A DNA stretch of 64,000 nucleotides from Thermococcus eurythermalis (GCF_000769655.1 NZ_CP008887.1:744001-808000); one strand, 5' to 3'. Shown: positions 32,464 through 44,220, numbered from the stretch's first letter. Program-made: numbers and translations. The notes: generated by a model from the sequence alone, not told the origin.

Positions 32464-33942
32464 ATGAGACCGCTCGACCTGACGGAAAAGGACCCTTCTA
32501 AGAAGGTTACAATCTACCTGGACGGAAAACCGTACGAGGCCTACGAGGGGGAAAAGTTCCCCGTCGCAATGCTCGCAAACGGCGTTTACTGGCTCACGAC
32601 GAGCAGTGAAGGGAGGCACAGGGGTGCGTTCACATTTGGGCCCGTCCCGGTCACTGTTAACGGCGTAAAGAACATCAATGGAAGGAAGCTCAAGGTAACG
32701 GACGGAATGAGGATAGAGAGGCAGACCTACACCGATTTCCAGGAGCAGGTTGAAATAGATGAAGGAAAGCCCGTCCTCCAGTACGTCGTTGATGTCGCAG
32801 TTATCGGCGCCGGCCCCGCCGGTTTGGGCGTCATCAAGGAAATCGGCGGCAGGCTTACCACGGCACTGATCGAGGAAAAGGGCTGGCTCGGCGGTGACCT
32901 GAAGCTCAAGGGCGTCAAGCAGGAGGGCTTTGGCGACCCGAAAGAGGCCCTGGAGGAGCTTACTGAGCTCCCGGAGAACACCCGTGTTTTCCTTGGAACG
33001 GCCGCACTCGGCGTTTTTGATAAGGGCGAATACTTCCTCGTCCCTGCAGTTAGGGACGACCAGCTCATCGAGATAATGGCCAAGCGCGTCGTTCTGGCAA
33101 CTGGAGCCGTTGACTCGATAATGCTCTTCGAGAACAACGACTACCCCGGCGTCTTCAGGAGAGCAGATGCCCTTGAGGTCATCAACGTCTGGGGAGTCGC
33201 CCCCGGGAAAAAGGTCGCCGTCGTCGGCGCGTTTCCGGAGGAGATAACGGCCGAGCTCGACCGATGGGGAATCGAGTACGTTGTGGTGCCGAACCCCAAG
33301 CGCGTGGAAGGAGACGACAGGGTGGAGCGCCTCATCGACTGGAACGGCAACAGCTACGAAGTAGATGCGGTTATAATGGCCGATGGAAGGATTCCGGACA
33401 TCAACCCCGTGACCCAGGCCGGCGGGAAGCTGAGGTTCAAGCGCGGCTACTACATGCCGGTTCTCAACTCCCAGCACAGGATACGCGATGGAATATACGT
33501 CGCCGGAAGCGCCGTTTCAATAAAGCCCCACTACGCCAACTACCTCGAAGGAAGGCTCGTTGGGGCGTATCTCCTCCAGGAGTTCGGCTTTGAGGCGGAG
33601 CCGTGCGTCTACGAGGAGAAGCTGAAGGAATACGAGCCGATTGCAAGGCCCCTTCCGCGCCTTCCGCTCGATGAGCTGAGCGGAGAGGACGTGCAGATAT
33701 GCGGCTGTGGGGTCACGCTGAAGAAGGTTGACGACGTCGTGAAGAGCGGCATAACCGACCTCCAGATAATCAAAAGGCTGACCCATCTCGCCATGGGCTT
33801 CTGCCAAGGAAGGTACTGCCTCTTCAACGGCGCTCTTCTAACTTCACAGAGGAGCGGGACGCCAATGGACAGGCTCGACATTCCCGTTGCGAGGCCGCCG
33901 ATTAAGAACGTGAAGATGAAGGTTGTCGCAGGGAGGGATTGA
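32464..33942 (+). CDS. Proline dehydrogenase PDH1-type alpha subunit
   Basis: 492 residues. The N-terminal ~100 residues look like the Fer2_4 fold of PDH alpha subunits but carry no cysteines (AFTFGPVPVTVNG), so no [2Fe-2S] there. A FAD/NAD-type Rossmann fold follows (VAVIGAGPAGLG), then a BFD-like [2Fe-2S] domain with Cys413, Cys415, Cys447 and Cys452. This matches the alpha subunit of the alpha4-beta4 dye-linked L-proline dehydrogenase of P. horikoshii, which holds ATP. GAGGTGGG precedes the ATG. Confidence 0.85.
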   Translation: MRPLDLTEKDPSKKVTIYLDGKPYEAYEGEKFPVAMLANGVYWLTTSSEGRHRGAFTFGPVPVTVNGVKNINGRKLKVTDGMRIERQTYTDFQEQVEIDEGKPVLQYVVDVAVIGAGPAGLGVIKEIGGRLTTALIEEKGWLGGDLKLKGVKQEGFGDPKEALEELTELPENTRVFLGTAALGVFDKGEYFLVPAVRDDQLIEIMAKRVVLATGAVDSIMLFENNDYPGVFRRADALEVINVWGVAPGKKVAVVGAFPEEITAELDRWGIEYVVVPNPKRVEGDDRVERLIDWNGNSYEVDAVIMADGRIPDINPVTQAGGKLRFKRGYYMPVLNSQHRIRDGIYVAGSAVSIKPHYANYLEGRLVGAYLLQEFGFEAEPCVYEEKLKEYEPIARPLPRLPLDELSGEDVQICGCGVTLKKVDDVVKSGITDLQIIKRLTHLAMGFCQGRYCLFNGALLTSQRSGTPMDRLDIPVARPPIKNVKMKVVAGRD

Positions 33943-33944
33943 AG

Positions 33945-35105
33945 ATGCCGACGAGGGAGCTTCCGGAAAAGAGCGAAATAACTATCATCGGTGGGGGAAT
34001 CGTTGGGGTCACGATAGCACACGAGCTCGCCAAGCGCGGTGAGGAAGTCACTGTCATAGAGAAGCGCTTCATCGGTTCAGGTTCTACCTTCCGCTGTGGG
34101 ACGGGCATAAGGCAGCAGTTCAACGACGAGGCGAACGTCCAGGTCATGAAGCGCTCGGTTGAGCTGTGGAAGCGCTATAGTGAAGAGTACGGCTTCCCCT
34201 TCGAGCAGACGGGCTACCTCTTCCTGCTCTACGACGACGAAGAGGTGGAGACCTTCAAGCGCAACATCGCAATACAGAACAGGTTCGGCGTCCCCACGAG
34301 GCTCATAACGCCAGAGGAGGCCAAGGAGATAGTTCCCCTCCTGGACATAAGCGAGGTTATCGCCGCTTCCTGGAACCCGACCGACGGAAAGGCCGACCCG
34401 TTCCACTCGACGACCAAGTTCGCCCTCCACGCCGAGGAGTTCGGGGCGAGGCTGGTGGAGTACACTGAGGTCAAAGACTTCATAATCAAGAACGGCGAGA
34501 TTAAGGGCCTGAAAACCACCAGGGGCACGATCAAAACCGGCATCGTCATCAACGCCACCAACGCCTGGGCCAAGCTCATCAACGCCATGGCGGGAATAGG
34601 CGTGAAGATTCCGATAGAGCCCTACAAGCACCAGGCGGTCATAACCCAGCCCATAAAGAAGGGCTCCATAAAGCCGATGGTCATCTCCTTCAAGTACGGT
34701 CACGCTTACTTAACTCAGACGGCCCACGGCGGTGTCGTCGGCGGTGTCGGTTACGAGCTCGGCCCGACCTACGACCTGAACCCCACCTACGAGTTTCTGC
34801 GCGAGGTGAGCTACTACTTCACCAAGATAATCCCCGCCCTGAGGGAGCTCCTCATACTTAGAACCTGGGCGGGATACTACGCCAAGACCCCTGACAGCAA
34901 CCCTGCCATCGGAAAAATCGAGGAGCTGAGCGACTACTACATTGCTGCCGGCTTCAGTGGACACGGCTTCATGATGGCACCCGCTGTTGCGGAGATGGTC
35001 GCAGACATCATCACGAAGGGCAAGACCGACCTGCCCGTCGAGTGGTACGACCCTTACCGCTTCGAGCGCGGGGAGCTGCGCGGACAGGCCCTCCAGATGG
35101 GCTGA
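33945..35105 (+). CDS. Proline dehydrogenase PDH1-type beta subunit
   Basis: 386 residues, a D-amino-acid-oxidase-fold flavoprotein: FAD loop TIIGGGIVGVTIAHELA (about 13-29), EKRFIGSGSTFRCGTGIRQQ, and a C-terminal [20 protein letters not shown]-binding segment. It is the catalytic, FAD-bearing subunit that oxidises L-proline to pyrroline-5-carboxylate. The ATG 33945 follows GGGAGGGA, 2 nt after the alpha gene. About half identical by eye with PdhB at 42281. Confidence 0.87.
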   Translation: MPTRELPEKSEITIIGGGIVGVTIAHELAKRGEEVTVIEKRFIGSGSTFRCGTGIRQQFNDEANVQVMKRSVELWKRYSEEYGFPFEQTGYLFLLYDDEEVETFKRNIAIQNRFGVPTRLITPEEAKEIVPLLDISEVIAASWNPTDGKADPFHSTTKFALHAEEFGARLVEYTEVKDFIIKNGEIKGLKTTRGTIKTGIVINATNAWAKLINAMAGIGVKIPIEPYKHQAVITQPIKKGSIKPMVISFKYGHAYLTQTAHGGVVGGVGYELGPTYDLNPTYEFLREVSYYFTKIIPALRELLILRTWAGYYAKTPDSNPAIGKIEELSDYYIAAGFSGHGFMMAPAVAEMVADIITKGKTDLPVEWYDPYRFERGELRGQALQMG

Positions 35106-35145
35106 CGCCATGCTCTAAACTTTTTCTTACCATTTCGACGGAAAT

Positions 35146-35153
35146 TTTATAAA
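35146..35153 (+). promoter_or_regulatory. TATA box of leaderless MFS gene
   Basis: TTTATAAA is centred 26 nt before the ATG at 35176, and no ribosome-binding site lies in between, so the mRNA should start at or next to the ATG. Confidence 0.6.
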
Positions 35154-35175
35154 TCTCCCACCTCTTCTCCCTGAG

Positions 35176-36414
35176 ATGAGCAGGCGAGAGCTGGTTGTTA
35201 CCCAGGGAAAGCGTGAAAAGACCCTTAAACTCAAAAAGCTCCGGGTTAAACGGAAGAATATTGTCGTTCTAGCGGTAGCTATGTTCCTCGCCAACATGTC
35301 ATTCGGAATGGCCTTCCCTTACCTTGGCGTCTACATGCGCCTTCTTGGTGCGAGCATGTTCATGGTGGGCCTTCTGAGCGTTGCTTTCAACCTGACATCT
35401 ACGGTCTTTCAGTACCCCTTCGGCTGGCTCTCCGATTCTACAGGTGACAGGAAGAGCTTCATAGCCTTTGGCCTGGCCTCGACGGGCCTCTTTTACACGG
35501 CCATGGCCTTCGTTGGCTCCGCGACCGGCGTCCTAATCCTCAGGACGCTCCAGGGGACGTTTGGGTCAGCGATGACGCCGGCCCACTCGGCCCTCATCTC
35601 GGAGCTCTCGACGAGGGCAGGCTCGATATTTGGCCTCTTCAACTCCATCGAGAACGCCGGCTACATGGTTGGTAACTTCCTCGGCTCGGCGATAGTGGAA
35701 TACGCCGGCATCAGGAAACTCTTCATAATCTCGGGCGTCATACTGTTCGTTTCGGCCGGGATAGTGCTCATGATCCGCGAGCGCCCGGCCGGCAGGCGCT
35801 CCCTCCTCGGAATGATCCTAGTCCAGGAGGGCAGGGAGAGCTGGAGGGCGACCGTCAAGGGTTCTGCCTTCAGGAAGCTCATGCGCGGGCACCTGGGGCC
35901 CTTCTACGTGACGGTGTTCCTCGTGATGGTGGCGAGCGGGCAGTTCTACAGCGTCTCCTCGGTCTACTTCGAGGAGGTCTTCGGCGGGTGGAGCGTGGGT
36001 GTGATTTTCGGTATCGAGAGCCTCGCCGCCGCCCTTACCGGCTACTTCCTTGGAAAGCTTATAGACCGGCACGGGGCCAAGAGGTTCTACCTCATTGCCA
36101 TAGCCGGCTACGGCCTGGCGTTCCTGCTCTACGCGCTCGTTAGAAACGTCTGGCTCGTGTTCGGAGTGGCTTTTCTCTCCGGCGTCAAGTGGATACTCAC
36201 CATAAACTCAACGTCCACATACGTCGCCCAGAACGTCAAGGTCAGCGAGAGGGCCCAGGGAATGGGCCTCCTCAACGCTATGATGAGCCTTGGCTGGGTG
36301 GTTGGGCCGCTCCTTGGAGGCTACCTCTCGGGAATAAGCTTCACGCTGAACTTCCTCAGCACGCTGATACCTCTGGGGTTGGCCTTCGTCCTGGCGCTTA
36401 GACTGCCGGGGTGA
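35176..36414 (+). CDS. Major facilitator superfamily transporter
   Basis: 412 residues with 12 predicted membrane helices after a basic N-terminal tail (residues 1-28). The MFS loop motif appears as [12 protein letters not shown] (about 83-94) and again as [12 protein letters not shown] in the second half. Substrate unknown; the family includes drug and sugar exporters. Tail-to-tail overlap of 17 bp with kptA. Confidence 0.88.
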   Translation: MSRRELVVTQGKREKTLKLKKLRVKRKNIVVLAVAMFLANMSFGMAFPYLGVYMRLLGASMFMVGLLSVAFNLTSTVFQYPFGWLSDSTGDRKSFIAFGLASTGLFYTAMAFVGSATGVLILRTLQGTFGSAMTPAHSALISELSTRAGSIFGLFNSIENAGYMVGNFLGSAIVEYAGIRKLFIISGVILFVSAGIVLMIRERPAGRRSLLGMILVQEGRESWRATVKGSAFRKLMRGHLGPFYVTVFLVMVASGQFYSVSSVYFEEVFGGWSVGVIFGIESLAAALTGYFLGKLIDRHGAKRFYLIAIAGYGLAFLLYALVRNVWLVFGVAFLSGVKWILTINSTSTYVAQNVKVSERAQGMGLLNAMMSLGWVVGPLLGGYLSGISFTLNFLSTLIPLGLAFVLALRLPG

Positions 36415-36937
36415 TGCACTCTGGAGGAACTCTCTCAACTATCCTCACGTTCTTTCCAGCCTTGTAGATTTTCAGTCCCTTCTTCCTCAGGCAGTCTGCG
36501 TCAATAATCAGGAGCACAACGTCCCGCCCGTGCCGTCTGCCGGTCTCTATAGCCTCGCTCCTGCTCGTGCTCAGGTGGACGAACTGCCTCCTCATCGGCT
36601 TCAACCCCTCGTGCATGATGCTCTCAAGATTTCTCCTTGGCGTGCCGTGGTAAAGAACCCTCGACTCCCTGTCCGCCTCGTGGTTCAATGAGACCGGAAA
36701 GCTGTGGCCGTAGCGGGCGCGGATTTTGTCGCCTCTAATCTCGTAGCGACCCTTTGTGTCCCGGGCAACTATCTCACGCACGAATTTCTCTGTAACGTCT
36801 GGATAAACCGTCTGAAGGGCCTTTACGAGTTCATCGAGCGGGACAAAGCCCTCAGCGTCCGGTTTAAGCCCGAACTCCTCTGGAGAATGGCGGAGTATGT
36901 AGGCCATGAGCTTGCTGACCTTTGTCCTCGACGGCAT
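36398..36937 (-). CDS. kptA: RNA 2'-phosphotransferase KptA/Tpt1
   Basis: 179 residues, full length. [19 protein letters not shown] opens the N-terminal winged-helix lobe; the C-terminal lobe has the NAD-binding core with [12 protein letters not shown] and [19 protein letters not shown]. It removes a 2'-phosphate from RNA by ADP-ribosylation; in archaea the physiological role is unsettled. A TATA-like TTTTTATC about 24 nt before the ATG and absence of an RBS suggest a leaderless mRNA. Confidence 0.94.
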   Translation of the reverse strand: MPSRTKVSKLMAYILRHSPEEFGLKPDAEGFVPLDELVKALQTVYPDVTEKFVREIVARDTKGRYEIRGDKIRARYGHSFPVSLNHEADRESRVLYHGTPRRNLESIMHEGLKPMRRQFVHLSTSRSEAIETGRRHGRDVVLLIIDADCLRKKGLKIYKAGKNVRIVERVPPECITPAV

Positions 36938-36967
36938 GTAGAAAAGTGGAAAGGGGAGATAAAAACC

Positions 36968-38713
36968 TCACGGCAGCTCAATGAGTGCCCATACAGGCCT
37001 GTGGTCGGACACCTCAACGTCGCAGAGGCAGCCGTAGTCTTTGACCTCCGCTGGCCAGTCTTTCTTGAGCAGGATGTAATCGATGTTCTCCCTGTCCACT
37101 ACATCACCGCGCTTCCAGAGGAAGGTATAAGGCGGTCTCTCTGAGAATGCGTCCCTGTACTCGCGGGTGAGTATTTTTATGGCCTCCTCGTCGGGCTCTG
37201 CGTTGGTGTCGCCGGCGATGATGTGTGCTACCGGCGGTTCCCTGGCGAACTTCAGGAGCTCCTCCGCCTGCATGGCCCTCTCTTCCTCGCTGAGCCCCAT
37301 GTGGACGTTGATGACCGTCAGACCGAGCTCTTCAATCGTCACCTTCTGGGCCGGCCTCGCCTGGCCGACGCTCTTAAGGTTCAGCTCCCCCTCGGTCTTC
37401 ATGTGCCAGTGGGAGAAGACCGCCACACCGTAAGTGCCTTCAACTGTCGGCTTGTACTCGTAGGCGTAGCCTAGGTATGCTGAGACAAAGAGCGGGACGT
37501 CCTGGTAGCCGTTGCCTATCATTCCCCCCACAACTTCCTGCCCCGCCCAGATGTCCGGCTTCTGCTCCCTCAGGAGGTTCACAAGCTCATAGCCGTTGAA
37601 AGCCCCGTCGTAGGGCCCGAAGCCCTGGTGGACGTTGTACGTCCAGATTACGACTTCCTTCTTGGCCTCGGCGTAGCTCGGTCCTGGGTGGAAGAGCGCC
37701 AGAACTATGAGCGAAGCGACTGCAAGGCCGCCGAGCGTGCCCGCTGTCTCCCTCGTGGTTGGAAGGCTCACCTCGCTGTGCTTTCTATATGTAGAAAGCG
37801 CGTAGACGAGAGACGCGGCAAAAATCAGGGCCTCAAGCCTGTCCTCCATGAAGGGCAGGCCGATGTCCCTGCCGACGTATGTACCCAGTGCGAGGGTCGA
37901 GACGATGAACAGGTAAACCGCCCCAATGACCCCCCATTTGCTGCCCTTAGCACTCTCAAGAAGGGCGATAGCCGATGCCAGGGCAAGGGGGAGGCCCACC
38001 AGCGAGAGTGGCTTCAGGAAGAGCGTGGCAGAGCCGAGGACGAGCAGTGCCGTTGCAACGCCCTGCCTCTTGGAGAGGTAGGGACCCAGCAGCAGCGCGA
38101 GGGCTATCACGAAGGAGAAGCCCACGAACGTTGGGAGGTAATAGACTTTGATTCCGGAGTAGCGGAGCACAGCGTTTGGGTATATCAGGCCAAGCTCAAG
38201 GAGCGCCGCGAAGGTATAGAGTTCGAATCCTGGCTTCTTAAGCGTCCCTGGCTCTTTTGAGAGGGTATACGCACCCAGGAGCATGAAAACAGCGAGTATA
38301 ATCCTTGTATGGGGGGTGTCGGCGGGTTCTGCCCCAACGGCCAGCACGCGGAGGCCGAGGTCGGCCACGAGGCCCATGGCCAGGTATTTCACTTCAATCT
38401 CCTTCACGAGGGTCAGAGCAACAGGGAGTGCAAACGCCGCGAGGAGGTGGGTGTATTCCGTCGCGTCGGTGGCGAGGAGCGCGAGGGCATACGCCGCGAT
38501 TATGGCCGCTCCCGATTTTCTGCTCAGCCTCCCCACAACCAGTGCGGCGATTATGAACAGCGCCACTCCGAGTGCGGAGGGGAATTTCATGCCGTAAAAG
38601 AACGTCTTCTCGAGGCTGGAGTAGGCGCCGGCAACGAACACCCTGAGGGATGAGGCCAGCAGTACCCCTGTTCCAATACCCAGCAGGATTTTACCCTTAA
38701 CCTCTACGTTCAT
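36968..38713 (-). CDS. Membrane protein with C-terminal endonuclease/exonuclease/phosphatase domain
   Basis: 581 residues. The first ~350 carry 10-12 membrane helices; the last ~230 form an EEP (DNase I-like) domain with WTYNVHQGFG, WAGQEVVGG, INVHMGLS, AGDTNAEPDE and a final SDHRPVWA. That arrangement is like the eukaryotic PGAP2-interacting protein/CWH43 C-terminal half, which acts on lipid anchors. Here a lipid phosphodiesterase or nuclease at the outer face is possible. The ATG 38713 follows GGTGGTTGCC. Confidence 0.8.
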   Translation of the reverse strand: MNVEVKGKILLGIGTGVLLASSLRVFVAGAYSSLEKTFFYGMKFPSALGVALFIIAALVVGRLSRKSGAAIIAAYALALLATDATEYTHLLAAFALPVALTLVKEIEVKYLAMGLVADLGLRVLAVGAEPADTPHTRIILAVFMLLGAYTLSKEPGTLKKPGFELYTFAALLELGLIYPNAVLRYSGIKVYYLPTFVGFSFVIALALLLGPYLSKRQGVATALLVLGSATLFLKPLSLVGLPLALASAIALLESAKGSKWGVIGAVYLFIVSTLALGTYVGRDIGLPFMEDRLEALIFAASLVYALSTYRKHSEVSLPTTRETAGTLGGLAVASLIVLALFHPGPSYAEAKKEVVIWTYNVHQGFGPYDGAFNGYELVNLLREQKPDIWAGQEVVGGMIGNGYQDVPLFVSAYLGYAYEYKPTVEGTYGVAVFSHWHMKTEGELNLKSVGQARPAQKVTIEELGLTVINVHMGLSEEERAMQAEELLKFAREPPVAHIIAGDTNAEPDEEAIKILTREYRDAFSERPPYTFLWKRGDVVDRENIDYILLKKDWPAEVKDYGCLCDVEVSDHRPVWALIELP

Positions 38714-38809
38714 GGCAACCACCTAAAGCCAAAATTGTCAAAAACGGCACTTAAACTTTGTTGGGCCTGATGATAGAAATGTAAGAATTTGAAAATATGC
38801 GGGAAGTCC

Positions 38810-39565
38810 TCAGACTTCGTTTGTCTTAATCTCCTGTATCTCTGTCCTCTCGGTGCCTGTGATAATGGTGGTAATTTCCACTCCTCCCTGCTCGGAGACC
38901 GTTGTGAGGGTGTATCTGAATACAACCTCGACCGGGAACCCGCCCCTGAACCTCAGAACGGCGGTTCCTTTTATTGTGGCATTGCCGTCCCTACCTGCTT
39001 CCGGCATCTCCGATAATGCCAGGGTGTTCGTCAGGTTGTAATAGAACTCCTGCGTGCCGTTTATGAAGTCAGTTTTGATGGGTTCGAGCTCAACGAGGGC
39101 TCTTTTCACGATGCTGACCGGGTTTATGGACTCAAAAAGACCTTCAATGACCTCAGGGTCGGTCAGGTTTTCCTTTCTGCCCATTGCTTCGATGTAGGCG
39201 CTCTCGTTGGTTACGACAATCCTTGATTTGAGCGTTGACGGGCCCATAGCGGCCGTTGAGTTTACCTCTGCCCTCCTGTTTGTGATATCAACGTAGCCCA
39301 CCTTTACGTTCTTTATGCTCACCGTCTGGTTTGCTTCCCCTATTATGGTCGTTGCGATGCCTGTCGTTTCGGTCCGGAATCTGACGAACGTTATCGTTTC
39401 GAGGTTCTGGAGGAGCTCCTCTTTGCTGTAGTTCCTCAGCTCTTTCAGTGGCATGAGCGTGGTGGTCGCGGTCTTGGAATTGTTCGTCGCTGTGTCGCTT
39501 TCCCCTGAGATGCACCCTGAGGCTAGAACCACTATTAGGAGGAGAACGACGAGGTGACGTTTCAT
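38810..39565 (-). CDS. Exported lipoprotein
   Basis: 251 residues. A lipobox-like LASGC (cleavage before Cys18) follows a hydrophobic signal, then a Ser/Thr/Asn linker and a beta-rich domain similar in feel to LolA/LppX-type lipid-handling proteins (TAAMGPSTLKSRIVV). Many N-x-S/T sites. GGTGATTGA precedes the ATG. Ligand unknown. Confidence 0.75.
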   Translation of the reverse strand: MKRHLVVLLLIVVLASGCISGESDTATNNSKTATTTLMPLKELRNYSKEELLQNLETITFVRFRTETTGIATTIIGEANQTVSIKNVKVGYVDITNRRAEVNSTAAMGPSTLKSRIVVTNESAYIEAMGRKENLTDPEVIEGLFESINPVSIVKRALVELEPIKTDFINGTQEFYYNLTNTLALSEMPEAGRDGNATIKGTAVLRFRGGFPVEVVFRYTLTTVSEQGGVEITTIITGTERTEIQEIKTNEV

Positions 39566-39621
39566 TCAATCACCCGGTCAAGTTGAAAATGCAGACTTTA
39601 AAAAAGTTGTTGAGAAGAGGC

Positions 39622-40941
39622 TCATCTGAACCTTCTGAGGGCCATCTCGGCGGCCACGCTTATCGGGTCTATCGTCGGGCTCACAGGCGGAGCGTAGGCG
39701 GTCTCAAGGTAGACGACGTCCTCAACGGTAGCTCCTTTCTGGGCGAGCGCCGACAGCGTCATTATCCTGCCCCAGACGCGTTCTCCACCGACTATCTGGG
39801 CACCGATGAGCCTCCTGTCGGACTTCCTGAAGATGACCTTGACTGTTATCGGCTTTCCGCCGGGGTAGTACTCCGGCTTGGTGGAGCCTTTGAACTTGCC
39901 GACCGCAACATCGATTCCCTCTTTCTTTGCCCTCTCCTCTGTTATGCCGAACGTGCCTATCTCAAGGCCGAACAGCTCGGTTATGGCGGTGTTGAAGACG
40001 GGCCTGAAGGAGACGTCCTTTCCGGCTATATGTTCGGCAGCAACCTTCGCCATTCTTACCGCCGTCGTTCCGAGCTGACTGAGCGTCCTCTCGCCGGTCA
40101 CCGCGTCAATCACCTCCGCACAGTCGCCTATCGCGTATATGTCCGGGTCGCTCGTCTGCAGGTGCTCGTTCACCACTATGCCGCGGTTAACTTCGAGGCC
40201 AGCTTCCCTGGCGAGGTCAACGTTCGCCCTCACGCCCGTCGCGACAAGTACAAGGTCGGCCTCAACCTCTTCGTCGCCTATCCTAACTGCCTCAACGGGA
40301 CTGCCGAGTATCTCGCTAACTCCAACGCCGAAGCGGAAGGAGACGCCGTGCTTCTCCATCTCCTCCTGGACGAGCTTGGCGGTGTCCCTGTCGAGCATCG
40401 TCGGCATGAGTCTGTCCATGAGTTCAACGACAAGGACTTCCATGCCGAGTTTGGCAAAGGCCTCGGCTCCCTCAAGGCCTATAAGCCCGGCACCTATAAC
40501 GACGGCCTTCTTCGGCTTCCTCTCGGCTATGTAGGCCTTAATCCTCCTCACGTCGTCGAGGCTCTTGAGGGTGAAGACGCCCTCGTTCTCAACACCCTTT
40601 ATCGGCGGAATGAAGGCCTTTGAGCCGACGGCAAGGACGAGCTTGTCGTAGGGGACTTCGCCCTTGTCGGTGACCACGACCTTCCTCTCGCGGTCTATGG
40701 CTTTAGCTTCGGTGTTGAGCATGAGGTTGATTTTCTGCCTCTCGTAGAACTCGTTCGGGAAGACGATAACATCTTCGGGCTTCTCGATCGTGCCGCTGAT
40801 GACGTGCGGCAGGGCGCAGGGTGAGTACTGCATGGTCGGCTCTTTTCCAATGACAGTTATCTCGGCCTTCCTGTCGAGCTTGCGCATGAACAGCGCGAAG
40901 TTGCTTCCGGCTGTGCCAGAACCGACGACCACGATTTTCAT
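39622..40941 (-). CDS. NAD(P)H oxidase/CoA-disulfide reductase family flavoprotein
   Basis: 439 residues. The FAD loop is VVVGSGTAGSNFA (4-16), the redox-active Cys42 sits in YSPCALPH, the NAD loop is VVIGAGLIGLEGAEAFAKLG, and a dimerisation domain follows. A single active Cys is the mark of the Nox/CoA-disulfide reductase group rather than glutathione-type reductases; in Thermococcales relatives reduce oxygen, CoA disulfides or sulfur. I start at the ATG 40941 behind GGTGGTGCTC. Confidence 0.88.
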   Translation of the reverse strand: MKIVVVGSGTAGSNFALFMRKLDRKAEITVIGKEPTMQYSPCALPHVISGTIEKPEDVIVFPNEFYERQKINLMLNTEAKAIDRERKVVVTDKGEVPYDKLVLAVGSKAFIPPIKGVENEGVFTLKSLDDVRRIKAYIAERKPKKAVVIGAGLIGLEGAEAFAKLGMEVLVVELMDRLMPTMLDRDTAKLVQEEMEKHGVSFRFGVGVSEILGSPVEAVRIGDEEVEADLVLVATGVRANVDLAREAGLEVNRGIVVNEHLQTSDPDIYAIGDCAEVIDAVTGERTLSQLGTTAVRMAKVAAEHIAGKDVSFRPVFNTAITELFGLEIGTFGITEERAKKEGIDVAVGKFKGSTKPEYYPGGKPITVKVIFRKSDRRLIGAQIVGGERVWGRIMTLSALAQKGATVEDVVYLETAYAPPVSPTIDPISVAAEMALRRFR

Positions 40942-40997
40942 GAGCACCACCGGAGGGAGAAAGGCGCGGAGGTATAAAAAGTTGGCTTTTGGTTAGT

Positions 40998-41264
40998 TCA
41001 ACGATAGGCCCTTTCGCGGGGTTCAACCTTCAGGATAACAACGGTGTTCTCGTCCCAGCGGATCGTATAAAGAACCCTGTAATTGCCAAGTCTAACTCGG
41101 TAAGCCCTCTCAGAACCACGCATCTTTTTGACGTCAAAACTTTCCACTGGAACTGGATTGATTTTCAGGGTCTCAACGAGCTCGGCAAAACGCTTTATAT
41201 GAGCTGGAGGGAGACTTCTTATCCCTTTCTCGGCTCTCTTGCCGATGATGACCTTGAAGCTCAT
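40998..41264 (-). CDS. relE: RelE-family toxin
   Basis: 88 residues, MSFKVIIGKRAEKGIRSLP at the start and RGSERAYRVRLGNYRVLYTI, the ParE/RelE core, in the middle. Archaeal RelE cuts mRNA at the ribosome A site. Arg residues in RVRLGNYR and the final EPRERAYR are expected to be functional. The start is the ATG in an ATGA overlap with the antitoxin gene. Confidence 0.9.
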   Translation of the reverse strand: MSFKVIIGKRAEKGIRSLPPAHIKRFAELVETLKINPVPVESFDVKKMRGSERAYRVRLGNYRVLYTIRWDENTVVILKVEPRERAYR

Positions 41265-41470
41265 AGTCCAAGCTCCCTCTTCAGCTCTTCCCACTCCTTC
41301 CCGCTCTCAAGGGCCTCCCTTTCGAGGGCTTCTATTTCCTCGGGGCTTTCACCTTCTTCCTCCTCAACGAGCCTCGCCTTGAGCATCAGGAGGGCCTTTT
41401 CCATCTCGTCCAGTCTTTTCCTCATCTCGCGAATATCGTAGAGGAGAACGTTTATCGGGTCGGCTTCCAT
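41261..41470 (-). CDS. relB: RelB-like antitoxin
   Basis: 69 residues, two long charged helices (REMRKRLDEMEKALLMLKARL; EEIEALEREALESGKEWEEL), similar in size and character to the archaeal RelB that wraps RelE. No DNA-binding domain is evident, so autoregulation may be limited. The ATG at 41470 follows GGCGGTGAG. It is translated just ahead of, and coupled to, relE. Confidence 0.85.
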   Translation of the reverse strand: MEADPINVLLYDIREMRKRLDEMEKALLMLKARLVEEEEGESPEEIEALEREALESGKEWEELKRELGL

Positions 41471-41516
41471 GTTCTCACCGCCTTTGGATAGGCAGGAGAA
41501 TATAAAAGGGTTAAGC

Positions 41517-43439
<1,923 letters not shown>

Positions 43440-43447
<8 letters not shown>

Positions 43448-43709
43448 CGTCACCACCCACTATGACCTCTACGCGGACGGGCCTGGTCGGAACCCTCGCC
43501 TTCGGGAGCGGTATCTCCTCTGGCCTCTTCCCGGTCTTTCTGGCTAGTATGCCGAGGACTATTGGAATGCACGTCCTCCCCTGACAGGGCCCCATGCCTA
43601 TGCGAGTTAGACGCTTTATCTCCTCGATGTCCGTGACGCCTGAATCAATGAGTCTCTCTACATCTTCAACGGTGACGTCGTTACAGCGGCAGACGATTTT
43701 CTTCCCCAT
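43440..43709 (-). CDS. pdhX: PdhX, BFD-like [2Fe-2S] subunit
   Basis: 89 residues. Cys7, Cys9, Cys42 and Cys47 (VCRCN and GPCQGRTC) form a bacterioferritin-associated-ferredoxin-type [2Fe-2S] site. In the PDH1-type alpha subunit at 32464 the same domain is fused to the C-terminus. I take the ATG 43709 (GGGGTGA upstream); an in-frame GTG lies three codons earlier. Confidence 0.88.
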
Positions 43710-43710
43710 A

Positions 43711-44220
43711 TCACTCACCCCTCTCGACCTTCACAGCCCTTACCTCCCAGGCGAGCTCGATGGGCACTTCTACCGTGATAATCGGCGTGTCGCCCTTGGT
43801 TTTCTCCCTGGGGACTACCGTGATGACTTTGCCCCTCCCAACAGGCTCTCCGACGCGGTTGAGGAGAACAACCTCTTCGCCTCTCTCTGGAACGGGGAGA
43901 AGTTCGTGGGGCATCGTTATTCTCGCCTTGTCGCCGACGTAGTGCACCATGAAGAAGGCCAGGCCAGGGCATATCTGGACGCAGAGGGAGCAGCCAATGC
44001 ACTTCTCGTAGTCAACCATCGGCAGGTCGTTGGGTGTCGGCATGCTTATGGCGCCGGTGGGGCATATCTCCCTGCACGGGGCGCAGGGTATCTCCTGCGG
44101 GCACTCGGGGACGGCGACGGGCTTCACCCTCAGCCTCTCCTCGCTCGGTTTCGGGATTATCTTGAAGAGCTCCTCCGGCGTTATGTAGCCGTTTCTGAGG
44201 TAGGCAGGGATTTCACTCAT
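43711..44220 (-). CDS. pdhF: PdhF, ferredoxin-like subunit with two [4Fe-4S] clusters
   Basis: 169 residues. Cluster 1 ligands are Cys40, Cys46, Cys49 and Cys53 (unusual CPQEIPCAPCREIC spacing); cluster 2 is CIGCSLCVQIC (Cys74, 77, 80, 84). The C-terminal ~75 residues are a beta domain without cysteines. It passes electrons from the flavin subunits. ATGA overlap with pdhA. Confidence 0.88.
   Translation of the reverse strand: MSEIPAYLRNGYITPEELFKIIPKPSEERLRVKPVAVPECPQEIPCAPCREICPTGAISMPTPNDLPMVDYEKCIGCSLCVQICPGLAFFMVHYVGDKARITMPHELLPVPERGEEVVLLNRVGEPVGRGKVITVVPREKTKGDTPIITVEVPIELAWEVRAVKVERGE

Noticed and set aside
38765-38775. TGATGA resembling a C box of a C/D RNA
   Set aside because: No D box (CTGA) or C'/D' pair is found at suitable distance on that strand.
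39583-40623. 346-codon open frame on the plus strand
   Set aside because: It is the exact antisense of the NAD(P)H oxidoreductase gene, with no recognisable domains or RBS; GC-rich codons commonly leave the opposite strand open here. The same applies to 32407-33477, 34077-34703, 44727-45542 and 9350-10081.
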